From: Candidatus Nitrosopumilus sp.
GTDB lineage: Archaea; Thermoproteota; Nitrososphaeria; Nitrososphaerales; Nitrosopumilaceae
DNA: 43,544 nucleotides
Direction of reading: 5' to 3'
Assembly: GCF_028278985.1 (NCBI RefSeq)
Contig: NZ_JANQTA010000019.1
Coordinates: forward strand, 1 to 43,544
Within the stretch, counting starts at the first letter, position 1. Each line of letters opens with the position of its first letter. Shown one piece after another: positions 8,563 through 17,454 of the stretch. The notes under the pieces are model-generated. The model did no database searches and was not told the origin of the DNA. It was given only the letters and a program-made list of their open reading frames with translations. The position numbers and the translations under genes are program-made.

Positions 8563-8880
8563 ATTTTCAATAGCATAATCAGCTATTGTGTTTCTTTTTG
8601 GAGTTAGAGAGATAAAGTAAACTTTGTCTGCTCTTTCAATTCCATCAACTTTTTTGAAAGATTTTGATGTAACATCAAATTCATAGATTCCTGGTTCAAG
8701 AGAACCCTTTGCATAGATCATCAGATATGTTTCTCCAGTAGTTGGGCTAAGTGGGATGAAGGACATTACATAGCCTTTGTATGAATTTACTGGCATGGTA
8801 TTTTTCATTGGAGGGGCAGCTGATGCCATATACATGAAGATATCTTCAATGGTATCAAATTCTTCATATTCAATTTTCAT
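8557..8880 (-). CDS. hypothetical protein, 107 aa
   Basis: I do not recognise this protein. It is soluble with no signal peptide, an acidic N-terminus (MKIEYEEFDTIEDIF) and alternating hydrophobic residues in the second half, suggesting a small beta-rich fold (YKGYVMSFIPLSPTTGETYLMIYA). It contains no Cys or His motif. The last codons overlap the end of the convergent radical SAM gene by 6 bp. Codon use resembles the neighbours, and the ATG start is supported by lack of any upstream alternative. Confidence 0.65.
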   Translation of the reverse strand: MKIEYEEFDTIEDIFMYMASAAPPMKNTMPVNSYKGYVMSFIPLSPTTGETYLMIYAKGSLEPGIYEFDVTSKSFKKVDGIERADKVYFISLTPKRNTIADYAIENL

Positions 8881-8929
8881 TGAATAGTCTAGATAGTTTC
8901 AGTATAATAAGTTACTATAGAAAATAAAA

Positions 8930-9901
8930 TTATTTTCTAGATTTGAAGTGTTGGTGTACTTTGAATCCAATCAATGCGGGTGCTGCAATATACATTCCAA
9001 GATTCAATGCAATAACAGAGATTCCCAATCCAAGTACTTCAATTTCTGAACCGCTATCAGCAAGAGTCATAATTGAAAGAGTAGAAACCATTGGAGTGAT
9101 AAATGCTCTAACTGATTGTTGGAACATTGGGTTTTCTCTTTCCCAGTCAGCAATAGTTGGTGAGAATGAATAGTACAATTGGTTAAAGCCGGTCATGAAT
9201 GCCATTCCAGATGAAGTGCTCATTACAGTATTGTCTCTAACTTCTCTCAAGAATTGTACTTGAGGTGCTAGTTCAGTTCCATATGCTGCAGTAGCAATAA
9301 GACAACCGCCTCCATTACCTTCTGGTTCTTGTGTTGCAACAACTTGGCAAACTCCATTAACCAATTCTGTTCCTGCTCCACATTGTGGTTCAGGCTCTGG
9401 TTCTGGTTCTGGTTCAGGCTCTGGTTCAGGCTCTGGTTCAGGCTCTGGTTCTGGTTCAGGCTCTGGTTCAGGCTCTGGTTCAGGCTCTGGTTCAGGCTCT
9501 GGTTCTGTAATTACCTGTGAACCACCTACATAATTTATTGTAATTTCAGATGAAGTTGCACCATAGTGAAACTCAATTTTATAATCTCCTGCTAATTTCC
9601 ATAAAGGTCCACCAGCAATTGAGGTCTTTTCAAAAGTACCATCGGAGTTTGGAGTAATTTGGCCAATTGTTACAATATTGTTATCAGGTGATGTAACAAT
9701 GAAAGTTAGTCCTTTTCCAGAATCATAATCTGCAATGGTTCCAGAAATAGAAATTGTTGAACCGTTAGAATAAGTATCTAAATCAGATGAAATTGTTAAT
9801 GCAGGATTAGGATCTGTAGCTGCAAAAGCAGAACCGCTAATACCGTATGATAAAATCGAGACGGATAACAATGCAAATGCTAAGAATCCAGTTAGCCTCA
9901 T
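8930..9901 (-). CDS. secreted protein with Glu-Pro repeat and CFI-box C-terminus
   Basis: This roughly 323-aa protein has, in order: a signal peptide ending SGSAFA; the beta domain shared with the PEFG proteins at 161 and 1122 (residues about 30-125); a hinge of 20 Glu-Pro dipeptides; a pair of Cys ([12 protein letters not shown]); and a C-terminal region beginning [14 protein letters not shown]. This is the CFI-box pattern with Leu for Phe, followed by hydrophobic segments and a basic end. It is probably surface-anchored, with the EP stretch as a stiff spacer. The start at 9901 is chosen because the TATA box at 9928-9935 is too close for the ATG at 9916 in a leaderless transcript. The longer form would add MKKLK. 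Confidence 0.8.
   Translation of the reverse strand: MRLTGFLAFALLSVSILSYGISGSAFAATDPNPALTISSDLDTYSNGSTISISGTIADYDSGKGLTFIVTSPDNNIVTIGQITPNSDGTFEKTSIAGGPLWKLAGDYKIEFHYGATSSEITINYVGGSQVITEPEPEPEPEPEPEPEPEPEPEPEPEPEPEPEPEPEPEPEPQCGAGTELVNGVCQVVATQEPEGNGGGCLIATAAYGTELAPQVQFLREVRDNTVMSTSSGMAFMTGFNQLYYSFSPTIADWERENPMFQQSVRAFITPMVSTLSIMTLADSGSEIEVLGLGISVIALNLGMYIAAPALIGFKVHQHFKSRK
9386..9505 (-). repeat. Glu-Pro codon repeat, 20 dipeptides
   Basis: The 120 bp encode 20 uninterrupted Glu-Pro pairs. On the plus strand the DNA is built from ggttct and ggttcaggctct units, so it is a low-complexity tract prone to length change. It makes a spurious Trp/Phe/Arg-rich open frame on the plus strand. Confidence 0.95.
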
Positions 9902-9927
9902 TTTCAATTTTTTCATGGCTTGAGAGT

Positions 9928-9935
9928 ATTTATAT
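9928..9935 (-). promoter_or_regulatory. TATA box of the Glu-Pro repeat gene
   Basis: Read on the minus strand the box is atataaat. Its centre is about 30 bp before the ATG at 9901 but only about 15 bp before the ATG at 9916, which favours the shorter protein. Confidence 0.5.
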
Positions 9936-9961
9936 TTTGAATGAAAGAAAAATTGACCATA

Positions 9962-12900
9962 TTATATTCGAATTATACCTTTTTTGACTAAGTATTGGAT
10001 TGATTTTAAAAAGTCATCATCCGAAATTTGATCTTCAGACCACCATTTTGCATTATTCTTTACCCAGTATGGAATTTCTTGGGTTACAAAAGGTTCTGAA
10101 GAAGTTGGAGACATCAAGATCAATCCTTCATCAATTAAAAATTCAATTCCATCAATAAAATCAGAATCTGAAATTGATTCAGCAGACCACCATTTTGCAT
10201 TATTCTTTAACCACATAGGTAATTCTGGAGTTTTTACATTCAATGATAAAGTTCCAACATTAGAACTATTGTGAGATAATTCAATTTTGTACAAGCCAAC
10301 AGGGGAATTTTCATTAATTGAAATTACTGATTTGTAATTTCCTCCATTTGATAATATTGATGCAAAGCTTTGTGATTTGCCATCAGGATATACAATTGTC
10401 ACAGATAGTGGAATTCCCCTTCTGTGGTTTTCTAAATTGCCAGATAAAGTAATCTCTTCAACATCTCCAGACAAAGGACGGATAATTTCATAAGAACTTA
10501 GTTGAGGAAATGTGTAAAATGATGTGGCAGATTTTTCTCTTAACAAACTGAAGGTGTTTGCATTTCCTGAACTATCCCTTGAATCAAAATACTTAGCATC
10601 AAGGCTGCCACCTGATGATGAAATTAACTCGGTTCCAAATTTATTACATATTTGAGATGGCATTTTGAAGACACCTTCAAAAATTCCAGTACTTGGGCCA
10701 GTTTCAACTAGAGTGAATCCTGTTGCTCCAAGACCACCATGTTCAACACCATTTACTGTACATCTTTTGTAACGAATATCTTTAATCAAAACTTCTAGCA
10801 AAACACCGTTTGCATTTCCAACCGTGTCTACATCATCAGAATTGGGATCATTGATAACAAAATAGATATCAACAATATCATTTTTCAAATTTAGATCTGG
10901 ATCATTTAGTGTAATTGTAACAGGTTGACCAAAACGATATGTTGTTGAATCAGATGTAATTATTCCAGAACTTGTGTTAATATCGGATTGAGAAGTTGTG
11001 AGAAGAGAGATACCTACCTCATCAAGATCTGAATATGAAATTTTTATTCCTTCATCTTCTATTAATCTGTCAACTACTAGAAACTTTACATCTTCATCAA
11101 TAGTTCGAATTGTTTGGATAAAGTTAGAATCTAATAAATTTAATTGGTTAGCTACAGCATATTCAAAAGTTCCTTCGAAGGTTGAAGAATCATCAGAAGT
11201 TTCTTCTAATTCAAAACGGTAAATAGAATTATTTGTATCCTCCAAGTTTTTTTCTCCAAATGAAAAGAAATCAATTACAATTGGTTGAGAATTACTTTCA
11301 TTTGAAACCATACCATCAGAACCATTATCATTTGAAGAATCAAAATTGATTACAAGGAAAACAGTTCCAGATTTACCATCTATAGCTTGAACATCTGCAT
11401 TATCTAATTGAATAAATCCTTGAGAAGAGTTAAGATCTCCAGAATCAATTATTGTGACTGGAGAAGTTCCAAGTGTTCCAAAAGTCAGTGTAAATGTAGT
11501 ATCTGAGAAATCTGAGATTGCAAGATCATTTTCAAAAGACCTCAAATCATAGTTTATCCAATTTGTACCATCACTATTTTGTTCTGAAGAATCTATCAAA
11601 GTAGATTGAAGTGTAGAGGCTGAAATTCCCAGATTTAGAGAGATTTTCTCAAAGCCACCATTAGTTACAGTTGAAGTATCAATGTGTAAAATAGCTGAAT
11701 TTTCATCAGGAATTGACGAATTTGCAGAATCTCCTAGATTCAAAGCAGTAGTAGATAGTGTAAAGAAGTCAACATCTGATGCGTCCTCAAGAGTAACAGG
11801 GTCACCAATTCTCATTGTAGGTATAATTGCAGTATCTCGGAATAAATCCAAGTCATCTTTTGCACCAGAATTGATATTTTGATCAGAATCAGTCAAAACA
11901 ATCTCAAATTCTGTACCCGGAGTAAGTGATGGTAAATTACTTACAATACTCAAAGATGGTGATTGCAAAGCAACAGAAGCAGTTGAGGAACCAGTCAAAA
12001 TTGACATTGATTCATCATTATAGGTGATTGTTCCAGTTTGTCCCCTTGGTGCATCATCTAAAATTCCCAAATTGGATTCATCATTATCATCTCCACTATC
12101 AAAAATTCCAGAGTTAGGTCCATTCTCAACAAATGTTAAAATTTTTGAAAACGTTTGAGTTCCATCTGAAACATTTGTTGTTGGTTGCTCATCATTTGAT
12201 TGAAGTTCAAGAATATTTCCAACAGATATTGAAAGTTCACCATTGTCTTCAAATCCTAAAGAAGACAGAAAAGATTTTAGATCAACTAATCCAGCACCAC
12301 CATTTGCAGAATCAGAACCATTTTCATCAAATGCTTGATAGAAAACTGATGATGAAGAATTTACGTTAAATGTCCAAGAATCTTCATCGGTAGGATCTTG
12401 ATTTAATTGAAAATCATTAATTGTTAAAAAGACTTCAGAGTTTTCTGGATACAGTTCTCTATCTTTACTTAATGAAACATTTGGGATTTCATCATAGGTT
12501 AATGTAACCTTTTGCGAAGGACCTCCAGGATTATACTCTATTTCAACATCATCAAACGAAAAAAGTTGTATCAAAGGCCATGCATCTTCATCAAGACCAA
12601 TCTGTCCTACAGGAACATCGGAATTAGTATTGATTGATTTGCTTTGTCGGACAACATTATTGTTATCAGTAACTCCATCAGGTGAGCCTGTACAGGATAA
12701 AAAAGAAGATTCACCATTGGTAGAAGAACCAAGTCCACCTGGACCAGGAACAGCAAATCCATCTGTTTCAGTTAATGAAATTCCAAAAACAGAATCAGAT
12801 GTATCTCTTCCACAAAAAACACCAAAATCTAAACCTGTTCCGTCGAGACCAACTGTAGAATCGGCAATTTTTGCTTTGTCAACATGTGCAAAATAGGCAT

Positions 12901-13165
12901 ACCAATTTCCATCAGTGGCTTGAACCATTCTTAATGACTTTCCGTTTAATGTGACATCAGGTTCTCCTTTTCCTTCATCAGTATCTCGAATGTTATTATC
13001 ATTAATTACAACTTCAATAATCATTGAACCTGAAAAATGATTGTCAAATTGAGAATTTTCAGCAGAGACAAACAAATTTGGATTGCTAAATGCTTCTGCA
13101 TCTAAAACTGGTAGTAGAGAAATTATTGAAAAATATGCCATTACATACCAATATTTCTGGTCCAA
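9962..13165 (-). CDS. large secreted surface protein with WxKNNAKWW repeats
   Basis: This 1067-aa protein has an N-terminal hydrophobic signal (to about residue 25, LLPVLDAEAF). A very long acidic, Asp/Ser/Asn-rich beta region follows, with repeated modules such as FVENGPNSGIFDSGD and LVETGPSTGIFEGVF. The C-terminus has two copies of a module, MWLKNNAKWWSAESISDSDF and YWVKNNAKWWSEDQISDDDF, each followed by a hydrophobic helix and GLI/GII. These modules are frequent in thaumarchaeal extracellular proteins and may anchor or bind the envelope. There is no PEFG tail or C-terminal membrane helix. It could be an S-layer or S-layer-associated protein. The TTG start is supported by a possible TATA box (gttattt, minus strand) 27 bp upstream. 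Confidence 0.8.
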   Translation of the reverse strand: MDQKYWYVMAYFSIISLLPVLDAEAFSNPNLFVSAENSQFDNHFSGSMIIEVVINDNNIRDTDEGKGEPDVTLNGKSLRMVQATDGNWYAYFAHVDKAKIADSTVGLDGTGLDFGVFCGRDTSDSVFGISLTETDGFAVPGPGGLGSSTNGESSFLSCTGSPDGVTDNNNVVRQSKSINTNSDVPVGQIGLDEDAWPLIQLFSFDDVEIEYNPGGPSQKVTLTYDEIPNVSLSKDRELYPENSEVFLTINDFQLNQDPTDEDSWTFNVNSSSSVFYQAFDENGSDSANGGAGLVDLKSFLSSLGFEDNGELSISVGNILELQSNDEQPTTNVSDGTQTFSKILTFVENGPNSGIFDSGDDNDESNLGILDDAPRGQTGTITYNDESMSILTGSSTASVALQSPSLSIVSNLPSLTPGTEFEIVLTDSDQNINSGAKDDLDLFRDTAIIPTMRIGDPVTLEDASDVDFFTLSTTALNLGDSANSSIPDENSAILHIDTSTVTNGGFEKISLNLGISASTLQSTLIDSSEQNSDGTNWINYDLRSFENDLAISDFSDTTFTLTFGTLGTSPVTIIDSGDLNSSQGFIQLDNADVQAIDGKSGTVFLVINFDSSNDNGSDGMVSNESNSQPIVIDFFSFGEKNLEDTNNSIYRFELEETSDDSSTFEGTFEYAVANQLNLLDSNFIQTIRTIDEDVKFLVVDRLIEDEGIKISYSDLDEVGISLLTTSQSDINTSSGIITSDSTTYRFGQPVTITLNDPDLNLKNDIVDIYFVINDPNSDDVDTVGNANGVLLEVLIKDIRYKRCTVNGVEHGGLGATGFTLVETGPSTGIFEGVFKMPSQICNKFGTELISSSGGSLDAKYFDSRDSSGNANTFSLLREKSATSFYTFPQLSSYEIIRPLSGDVEEITLSGNLENHRRGIPLSVTIVYPDGKSQSFASILSNGGNYKSVISINENSPVGLYKIELSHNSSNVGTLSLNVKTPELPMWLKNNAKWWSAESISDSDFIDGIEFLIDEGLILMSPTSSEPFVTQEIPYWVKNNAKWWSEDQISDDDFLKSIQYLVKKGIIRI

Positions 13166-13252
13166 CAGCTCAAAAAATCAGTTATCACAAATAACATTGT
13201 CGTAGAAGTTCTTCTTAGAAACCTGTAATACAGCAAAAAATTATCAGATCTT

Positions 13253-14614
13253 ATGGAAATGTTTGTACAGAGAACTAAAGTTTTAAAGATTTCATTATTA
13301 GCTATTTTTTCAGCATTCGTAGTAGAACTTGTTTTTGGCTTAGTTTCAAACAGTCTAGCACTAATTACAGATAGTATTCATGCACTGTTGGATAGTGTTG
13401 TTACAGTTGTTTTACTTTTAGCAGCAAGAATGGCAATTAAACCACCAGATGCAGAGCACACATACGGTCATGGAAAAATTGAATCATTAGGAGGATTAAT
13501 TGGAGGAATCGCAATTTTTCTAATTGCATGCTTTTTCATTTACGAATCAATTAATAGAATTCAAAGTCCACCACCAACTATTCTACCAGGCCTATTTGCA
13601 ATCATAGGCGGATTGTATACAATTGGAGTAGACATTTTCAGAGTAATTCTATTACGAAGATCAATTAAGAAAATTGGAGGTTCTACATTAAAAGCAGATT
13701 TCTATCATGCATTCATGGATTTAGGTTCCACCGTAGTTGCCATTGCAGGAATTGTTCTTGTGTCATATGGATTCTACAATGGAGATTTTATTGCTGCATT
13801 AATTCTTGGAGGATTACTTGCAATACTTAGTATCAAATTGATTTATAGAACAGCATTAGATTTGACTGACATTATTTCTCCAGAACTTGTACAAGATGTT
13901 AGAAAAATTTCTTTAGAGACTCAAGGGGTGCTAGATGCAAATCCAATTCTAATGAGACGTTCAGGTGATACGATTTTTGCAGATATCACAATTTCATTAA
14001 GAGGAAATACAAGTTTTGATCAAGCCCATGAGATAAGCAGTGATGTTGAGAAGAACATTAAAAATAAAATTTCAAACGCATCAATTACAATTCATTTTGA
14101 ACCAAATTGGGATAATGTTCCATTGGATGCAAAAATTCAGGATTTAGCCCAAGGGGTTGAGGGAGTTAAAGGAGTACACAATGTAAGTACTCATAAAACA
14201 AACGGAAAAATTTTCTCAGATTTGCACGTCATGGTAAATAGAGAAATTAATCTTGATTCAGCACATAAAATTTCAGAGATTATAGAAAAAAGAGTTCAAA
14301 AAGAGATTCCTGAAATTGAGCATGCAACAATCCATTTAGAACCATTTATCACAGTTCCTGAGAATTTTAATTTAGAAGACAAGGATGCTGAGAGAGAAAT
14401 TAAATCTATTTTAGAAAATTATAAAGAGATTAAGGCAATAGGAAGAATTGTTTCTTTGAGATTTGAGAATATTCAAAAAATCGACATTGATTGTTCATTT
14501 GATAAAGAATTATCAATTGAAAAAGTTCATGATTTGACTTCAGAAATTGAGCAGTTGATTCGAGCTGAAATTAAAAACTCCGTTATTACCATTCATCCTG
14601 AACCAGACGAATGA
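13253..14614 (+). CDS. cation diffusion facilitator (Zn/Co-type) with three C-terminal domains
   Basis: This 453-aa exporter moves divalent metal out of the cytoplasm by proton antiport. Six hydrophobic segments span about residues 10-205. The metal site is visible as His-x3-Asp in helix 2 (DSIHALLDS) and His-x3-Asp in helix 5 (FYHAFMDLGS), the arrangement of Zn-selective members. The loop HTYGHGKIESLGG is typical of the family. The cytosolic part holds three ferredoxin-like (ZT-dimer) units, each ending in a variant of ITIHFEP, ATIHLEP or VITIHPEP; most relatives have one. It is divergent from the surface protein and convergent with the metal importer, so export and import genes sit together. 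Confidence 0.92.
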   Translation: MEMFVQRTKVLKISLLAIFSAFVVELVFGLVSNSLALITDSIHALLDSVVTVVLLLAARMAIKPPDAEHTYGHGKIESLGGLIGGIAIFLIACFFIYESINRIQSPPPTILPGLFAIIGGLYTIGVDIFRVILLRRSIKKIGGSTLKADFYHAFMDLGSTVVAIAGIVLVSYGFYNGDFIAALILGGLLAILSIKLIYRTALDLTDIISPELVQDVRKISLETQGVLDANPILMRRSGDTIFADITISLRGNTSFDQAHEISSDVEKNIKNKISNASITIHFEPNWDNVPLDAKIQDLAQGVEGVKGVHNVSTHKTNGKIFSDLHVMVNREINLDSAHKISEIIEKRVQKEIPEIEHATIHLEPFITVPENFNLEDKDAEREIKSILENYKEIKAIGRIVSLRFENIQKIDIDCSFDKELSIEKVHDLTSEIEQLIRAEIKNSVITIHPEPDE

Positions 14615-14622
14615 TTTTCAAA

Positions 14623-15723
14623 TCAATTAGAAAAATTTTCTGCCTTTTTTAATCCAAGACCAGTAAGTATTAGATTGCCTTGAGCATCTATTTCAACAAA
14701 TTTTTGCGCTTTAACAAATTCAGCTAGTTTTTTAGAATATTCTTTGGACCAACCTAAGGAATTTGATATTGTAGAAGTAGAAACTTGACGATCTGCATCA
14801 TGTTCATTTTGAATTAGAGTTAGTACAATTCCTAAATCTATTTCAAATCGTTGTTTTGAAATTCGCCTCCATCTACTAATCAGTCCCCGATTGGGAGCAA
14901 AAACCCAAGTTAATCCAAAAATAATTCCAGCTGTAGTAGCCATAGAACCTGATATTGATACATCAGCAATTATAGCAAACAAGTAACCTATTACAGCACT
15001 TACAGTACCTAGGGAAACTGATAGAACTAACATTCTGGATAACCGTTCTGTGAGTAAATATGATGCAGATGCAGGAACAATGAAAAATGCAATTACAAGA
15101 ATTGCACCAACTGATTCAAAAGCAACAACTGCAGTAGTAGCAACCATAATCATCAGTAAATAATGAACCAATAGAGGCATCAATCCAACACCTAAGGCAA
15201 GCGACTTGTCAAAGGTGCTAATTTTTAGTTCTTTGTAAAGAATTCCAATAAAAGATACATTGGCAATTGCCAAAATACCAAGAACCCATAGAGATTTTGA
15301 ACCGATATTAAGTTCGTCCAAATATAGCAAATCAAATGGTGCAAACTCTATTGATCCATACAAAACATGTTGTGCATCAATGTGGACATTACCAGCTTGT
15401 GTTACAAGAATAACTCCTATTGCAAATAGAAACGGAAAAATAATTCCAATTGAGCTATCTTGTTTTAATTTTCCTGAACGATACAATAACTCTACCAAGG
15501 ATACTGTAAGGATTCCAGATAGTACACCACCCACAATTACTGGAATCGGTTCTCGGCCACCCACAGCAAAAATAGCAATAACTATTCCAAGTAATACAGC
15601 ATGGCTGATGGCATCAGACATCATTGCCATTTGCCTTAACACCAAAAAAACACCAATTGAGGCACAATTTGCGGCAACTAAAACGGCAGTACCAATGATA
15701 ATTAAATCACTAGAAATTTCCAT
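14623..15723 (-). CDS. metal ABC transporter permease with winged-helix tail
   Basis: This ABC-3 family permease of the Zn/Mn/Fe uptake type is 366 aa. Several hydrophobic helices fill residues 1-270, with family motifs VLRQMAMMSDAISHAVLLGI, VEFAP-like YGSIEFAPFD and FESVGAILVIAFFIVPASAS. The last 80 residues or so are soluble (IDLGIVLTLI, STSTISNSLGWSKEYSKKLAEFV, LILTGLGLKKAE) and look like a winged-helix domain. The start is ATG 15723, because GGAG sits just upstream on the minus strand; the frame is open to 15759. It is the last gene of the importer operon and overlaps the other permease by 14 bp. Confidence 0.9.
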   Translation of the reverse strand: MEISSDLIIIGTAVLVAANCASIGVFLVLRQMAMMSDAISHAVLLGIVIAIFAVGGREPIPVIVGGVLSGILTVSLVELLYRSGKLKQDSSIGIIFPFLFAIGVILVTQAGNVHIDAQHVLYGSIEFAPFDLLYLDELNIGSKSLWVLGILAIANVSFIGILYKELKISTFDKSLALGVGLMPLLVHYLLMIMVATTAVVAFESVGAILVIAFFIVPASASYLLTERLSRMLVLSVSLGTVSAVIGYLFAIIADVSISGSMATTAGIIFGLTWVFAPNRGLISRWRRISKQRFEIDLGIVLTLIQNEHDADRQVSTSTISNSLGWSKEYSKKLAEFVKAQKFVEIDAQGNLILTGLGLKKAENFSN

Positions 15724-16666
15724 GATTGCTCCTTTCTTTATCTGTGGTTTTGATTTCATCTAGAGGAGATGGTGATTTCCTTTGATTACGAAGATATCTG
15801 AATAGATACCCTTGTTTTGGTGAAAATAATAATGAGATTCCCAATATTGCAGTAATAGTAATTACAATGACAGGTCCAGTAGACATTCCTTCTGTTGTAC
15901 TACTAATCATCGAGCCAATTATTCCACTTAAACCACCAAAGATTGCAGACAGAATTATCATATTTTTGAGATTTGAAGTCCACTGTCTTGCTGCAGCTGC
16001 TGGAGCAATTAACATAGAAACCATCAGAACAACACCAACTGTATGTAATCCTATTACAACTGCTACAACGATTACTGATGTTAATAATGCGTTAATGTAT
16101 TTTATTGGAAATCCTAAACTTTTGCCAAATGAACTATCAAAGGTTGTTATCTTGAATTCTTTATAGAATACAATCAGAACAGCAAAACAAAAAGATGCTA
16201 AAATTCCAAGATTAATGACATCAGATTCTATCAATGCAGCTGCTTGACCAAACAGAAATCTGTCCAATCCTCCCTGGCTTGCACCTCCAATATTTTGCAA
16301 ATAAGTTAGCAAAACAATTCCTAATCCAAAAAAGACTGAGAGTGTTATTCCTAGTGCTGCATCTTGTTTAATTCTAGTAGTACTTGTGATTGCAAGTGTG
16401 ATAATTCCACCAAACCATGCAAAGATTGCAGCCCCTAACATCAAAAGAAGCGAGTCTTTTGTTCCAGCAAATAGATAAGCAAATCCAATTCCTGGCAGGG
16501 CAGCATGAGCCAAGGCATCTCCAAATAGACTCTGTTTTCGTAATACCGTAAAACATCCCAAAGCACCGCTAGTTATTCCTAAAATAGCTGATCCTAGAGC
16601 AACATATCTGAGAGTATAATCAGTAAAAATTCCTAGAAATGCAGAGAAAATTTCTTCAAGAACCAT
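15710..16666 (-). CDS. metal ABC transporter permease
   Basis: This second ABC-3 permease of the importer, 318 aa, has about eight hydrophobic segments. Family motifs include TVLRKQSLFGDALAHAALPG, near-invariant in this group, and VGLHTVGVVLMVSMLIAPAA. The C-terminal tail is short and basic, unlike the winged-helix extension of its partner. The two permeases should form a heterodimer, each contacting the ATPase through its coupling helix. It follows the ATPase gene by 17 bp. Confidence 0.93.
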   Translation of the reverse strand: MVLEEIFSAFLGIFTDYTLRYVALGSAILGITSGALGCFTVLRKQSLFGDALAHAALPGIGFAYLFAGTKDSLLLMLGAAIFAWFGGIITLAITSTTRIKQDAALGITLSVFFGLGIVLLTYLQNIGGASQGGLDRFLFGQAAALIESDVINLGILASFCFAVLIVFYKEFKITTFDSSFGKSLGFPIKYINALLTSVIVVAVVIGLHTVGVVLMVSMLIAPAAAARQWTSNLKNMIILSAIFGGLSGIIGSMISSTTEGMSTGPVIVITITAILGISLLFSPKQGYLFRYLRNQRKSPSPLDEIKTTDKERSNHGNF

Positions 16667-16683
16667 TTTGAAATCACATACAT

Positions 16684-17454
16684 TTACTGAATAGACATGC
16701 GTTGTTTTTCTTGATAGGTTCTATCCAAATTTGTTTTTGTAAACACTTCTTTTATTGGTCCAGTAGCAATGAGATTTCTATTAACCATTACAACCCAATC
16801 AAAATATTTGTCGACAGTCTGAAGGTCATGATGCACCATGACAATCGTTTTTCCTTCTTTTCTAAGATTCTCAAGAATGGATAGAATTGTTTTCTCTGTT
16901 ATTGCATCAACTCCGTTTAATGGTTCATCCATCAAGTAAATCTGAGCATTTTGTGCCAAAGCCCTTGCCACAAATACTCTTTGTTGTTGACCACCAGATA
17001 ACTCTCCAATCTGTCTTTCTGCATAATCAGATAATCCCACTTTATCTAGACATTCTAGAGCTAAATCGCGTGTTTTAGAATTTGGACGATGAAACCATCC
17101 AAGTTTACCATACAATCCCATTTCAACTACATCTAATGCATCTGTTGGGAAATCCCAATCAACAGAACCTCGTTGAGGAACATATGCAACTTTGTTTCTA
17201 TTCTTAGAATAGGATTTTCCAAAAACACTTACTTTACCGGCAGTAATTGGAACCAATCCCATAACAGCTTTAATCAGCGTAGATTTGCCTGCGCCGTTTG
17301 GACCAACAATAGCAATCATTTTTCCATCAGGTAAGTCAAGGTCAATATTCCACAATGCTGGTTCAGTTCTGTATGTGACTGAAAGATTCCTAATTATTAC
17401 AGAAGATTTTTTCTCTGCTCTAGAATTTTTTTCGCTTGATTTTTGTTCCATCAT
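16684..17454 (-). CDS. metal ABC transporter ATP-binding protein
   Basis: This 256-aa ABC ATPase has Walker A GPNGAGKST, a Q-loop at VPQRGSVDWDFP, the signature LSGGQQQR, Walker B IYLMDEPLNGVD and the H-loop VMVHHDL. The VPQR...DWDFP form of the Q-loop is common in Zn/Mn importers. It starts with two consecutive Met codons and its ATG overlaps the stop of the binding-protein gene by 4 bp, so the two are coupled. Confidence 0.95.
   Translation of the reverse strand: MMEQKSSEKNSRAEKKSSVIIRNLSVTYRTEPALWNIDLDLPDGKMIAIVGPNGAGKSTLIKAVMGLVPITAGKVSVFGKSYSKNRNKVAYVPQRGSVDWDFPTDALDVVEMGLYGKLGWFHRPNSKTRDLALECLDKVGLSDYAERQIGELSGGQQQRVFVARALAQNAQIYLMDEPLNGVDAITEKTILSILENLRKEGKTIVMVHHDLQTVDKYFDWVVMVNRNLIATGPIKEVFTKTNLDRTYQEKQRMSIQ

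Noticed and set aside
9386-9505. Possible CRISPR-like or regulatory repeat array
   Set aside because: Units are 6-12 bp without spacers and stay in frame with a clear protein repeat.
9329-9520. Plus-strand frame rich in Trp, Phe, Leu and Arg
   Set aside because: It is the mirror of the Glu-Pro codon repeat on the minus strand; it has no promoter and its composition follows from the repeat.
12133-12369. His/Gln/Leu-rich frame on the plus strand
   Set aside because: It is a shadow of the Asp/Ser-rich minus-strand surface protein, with no promoter and biased composition.
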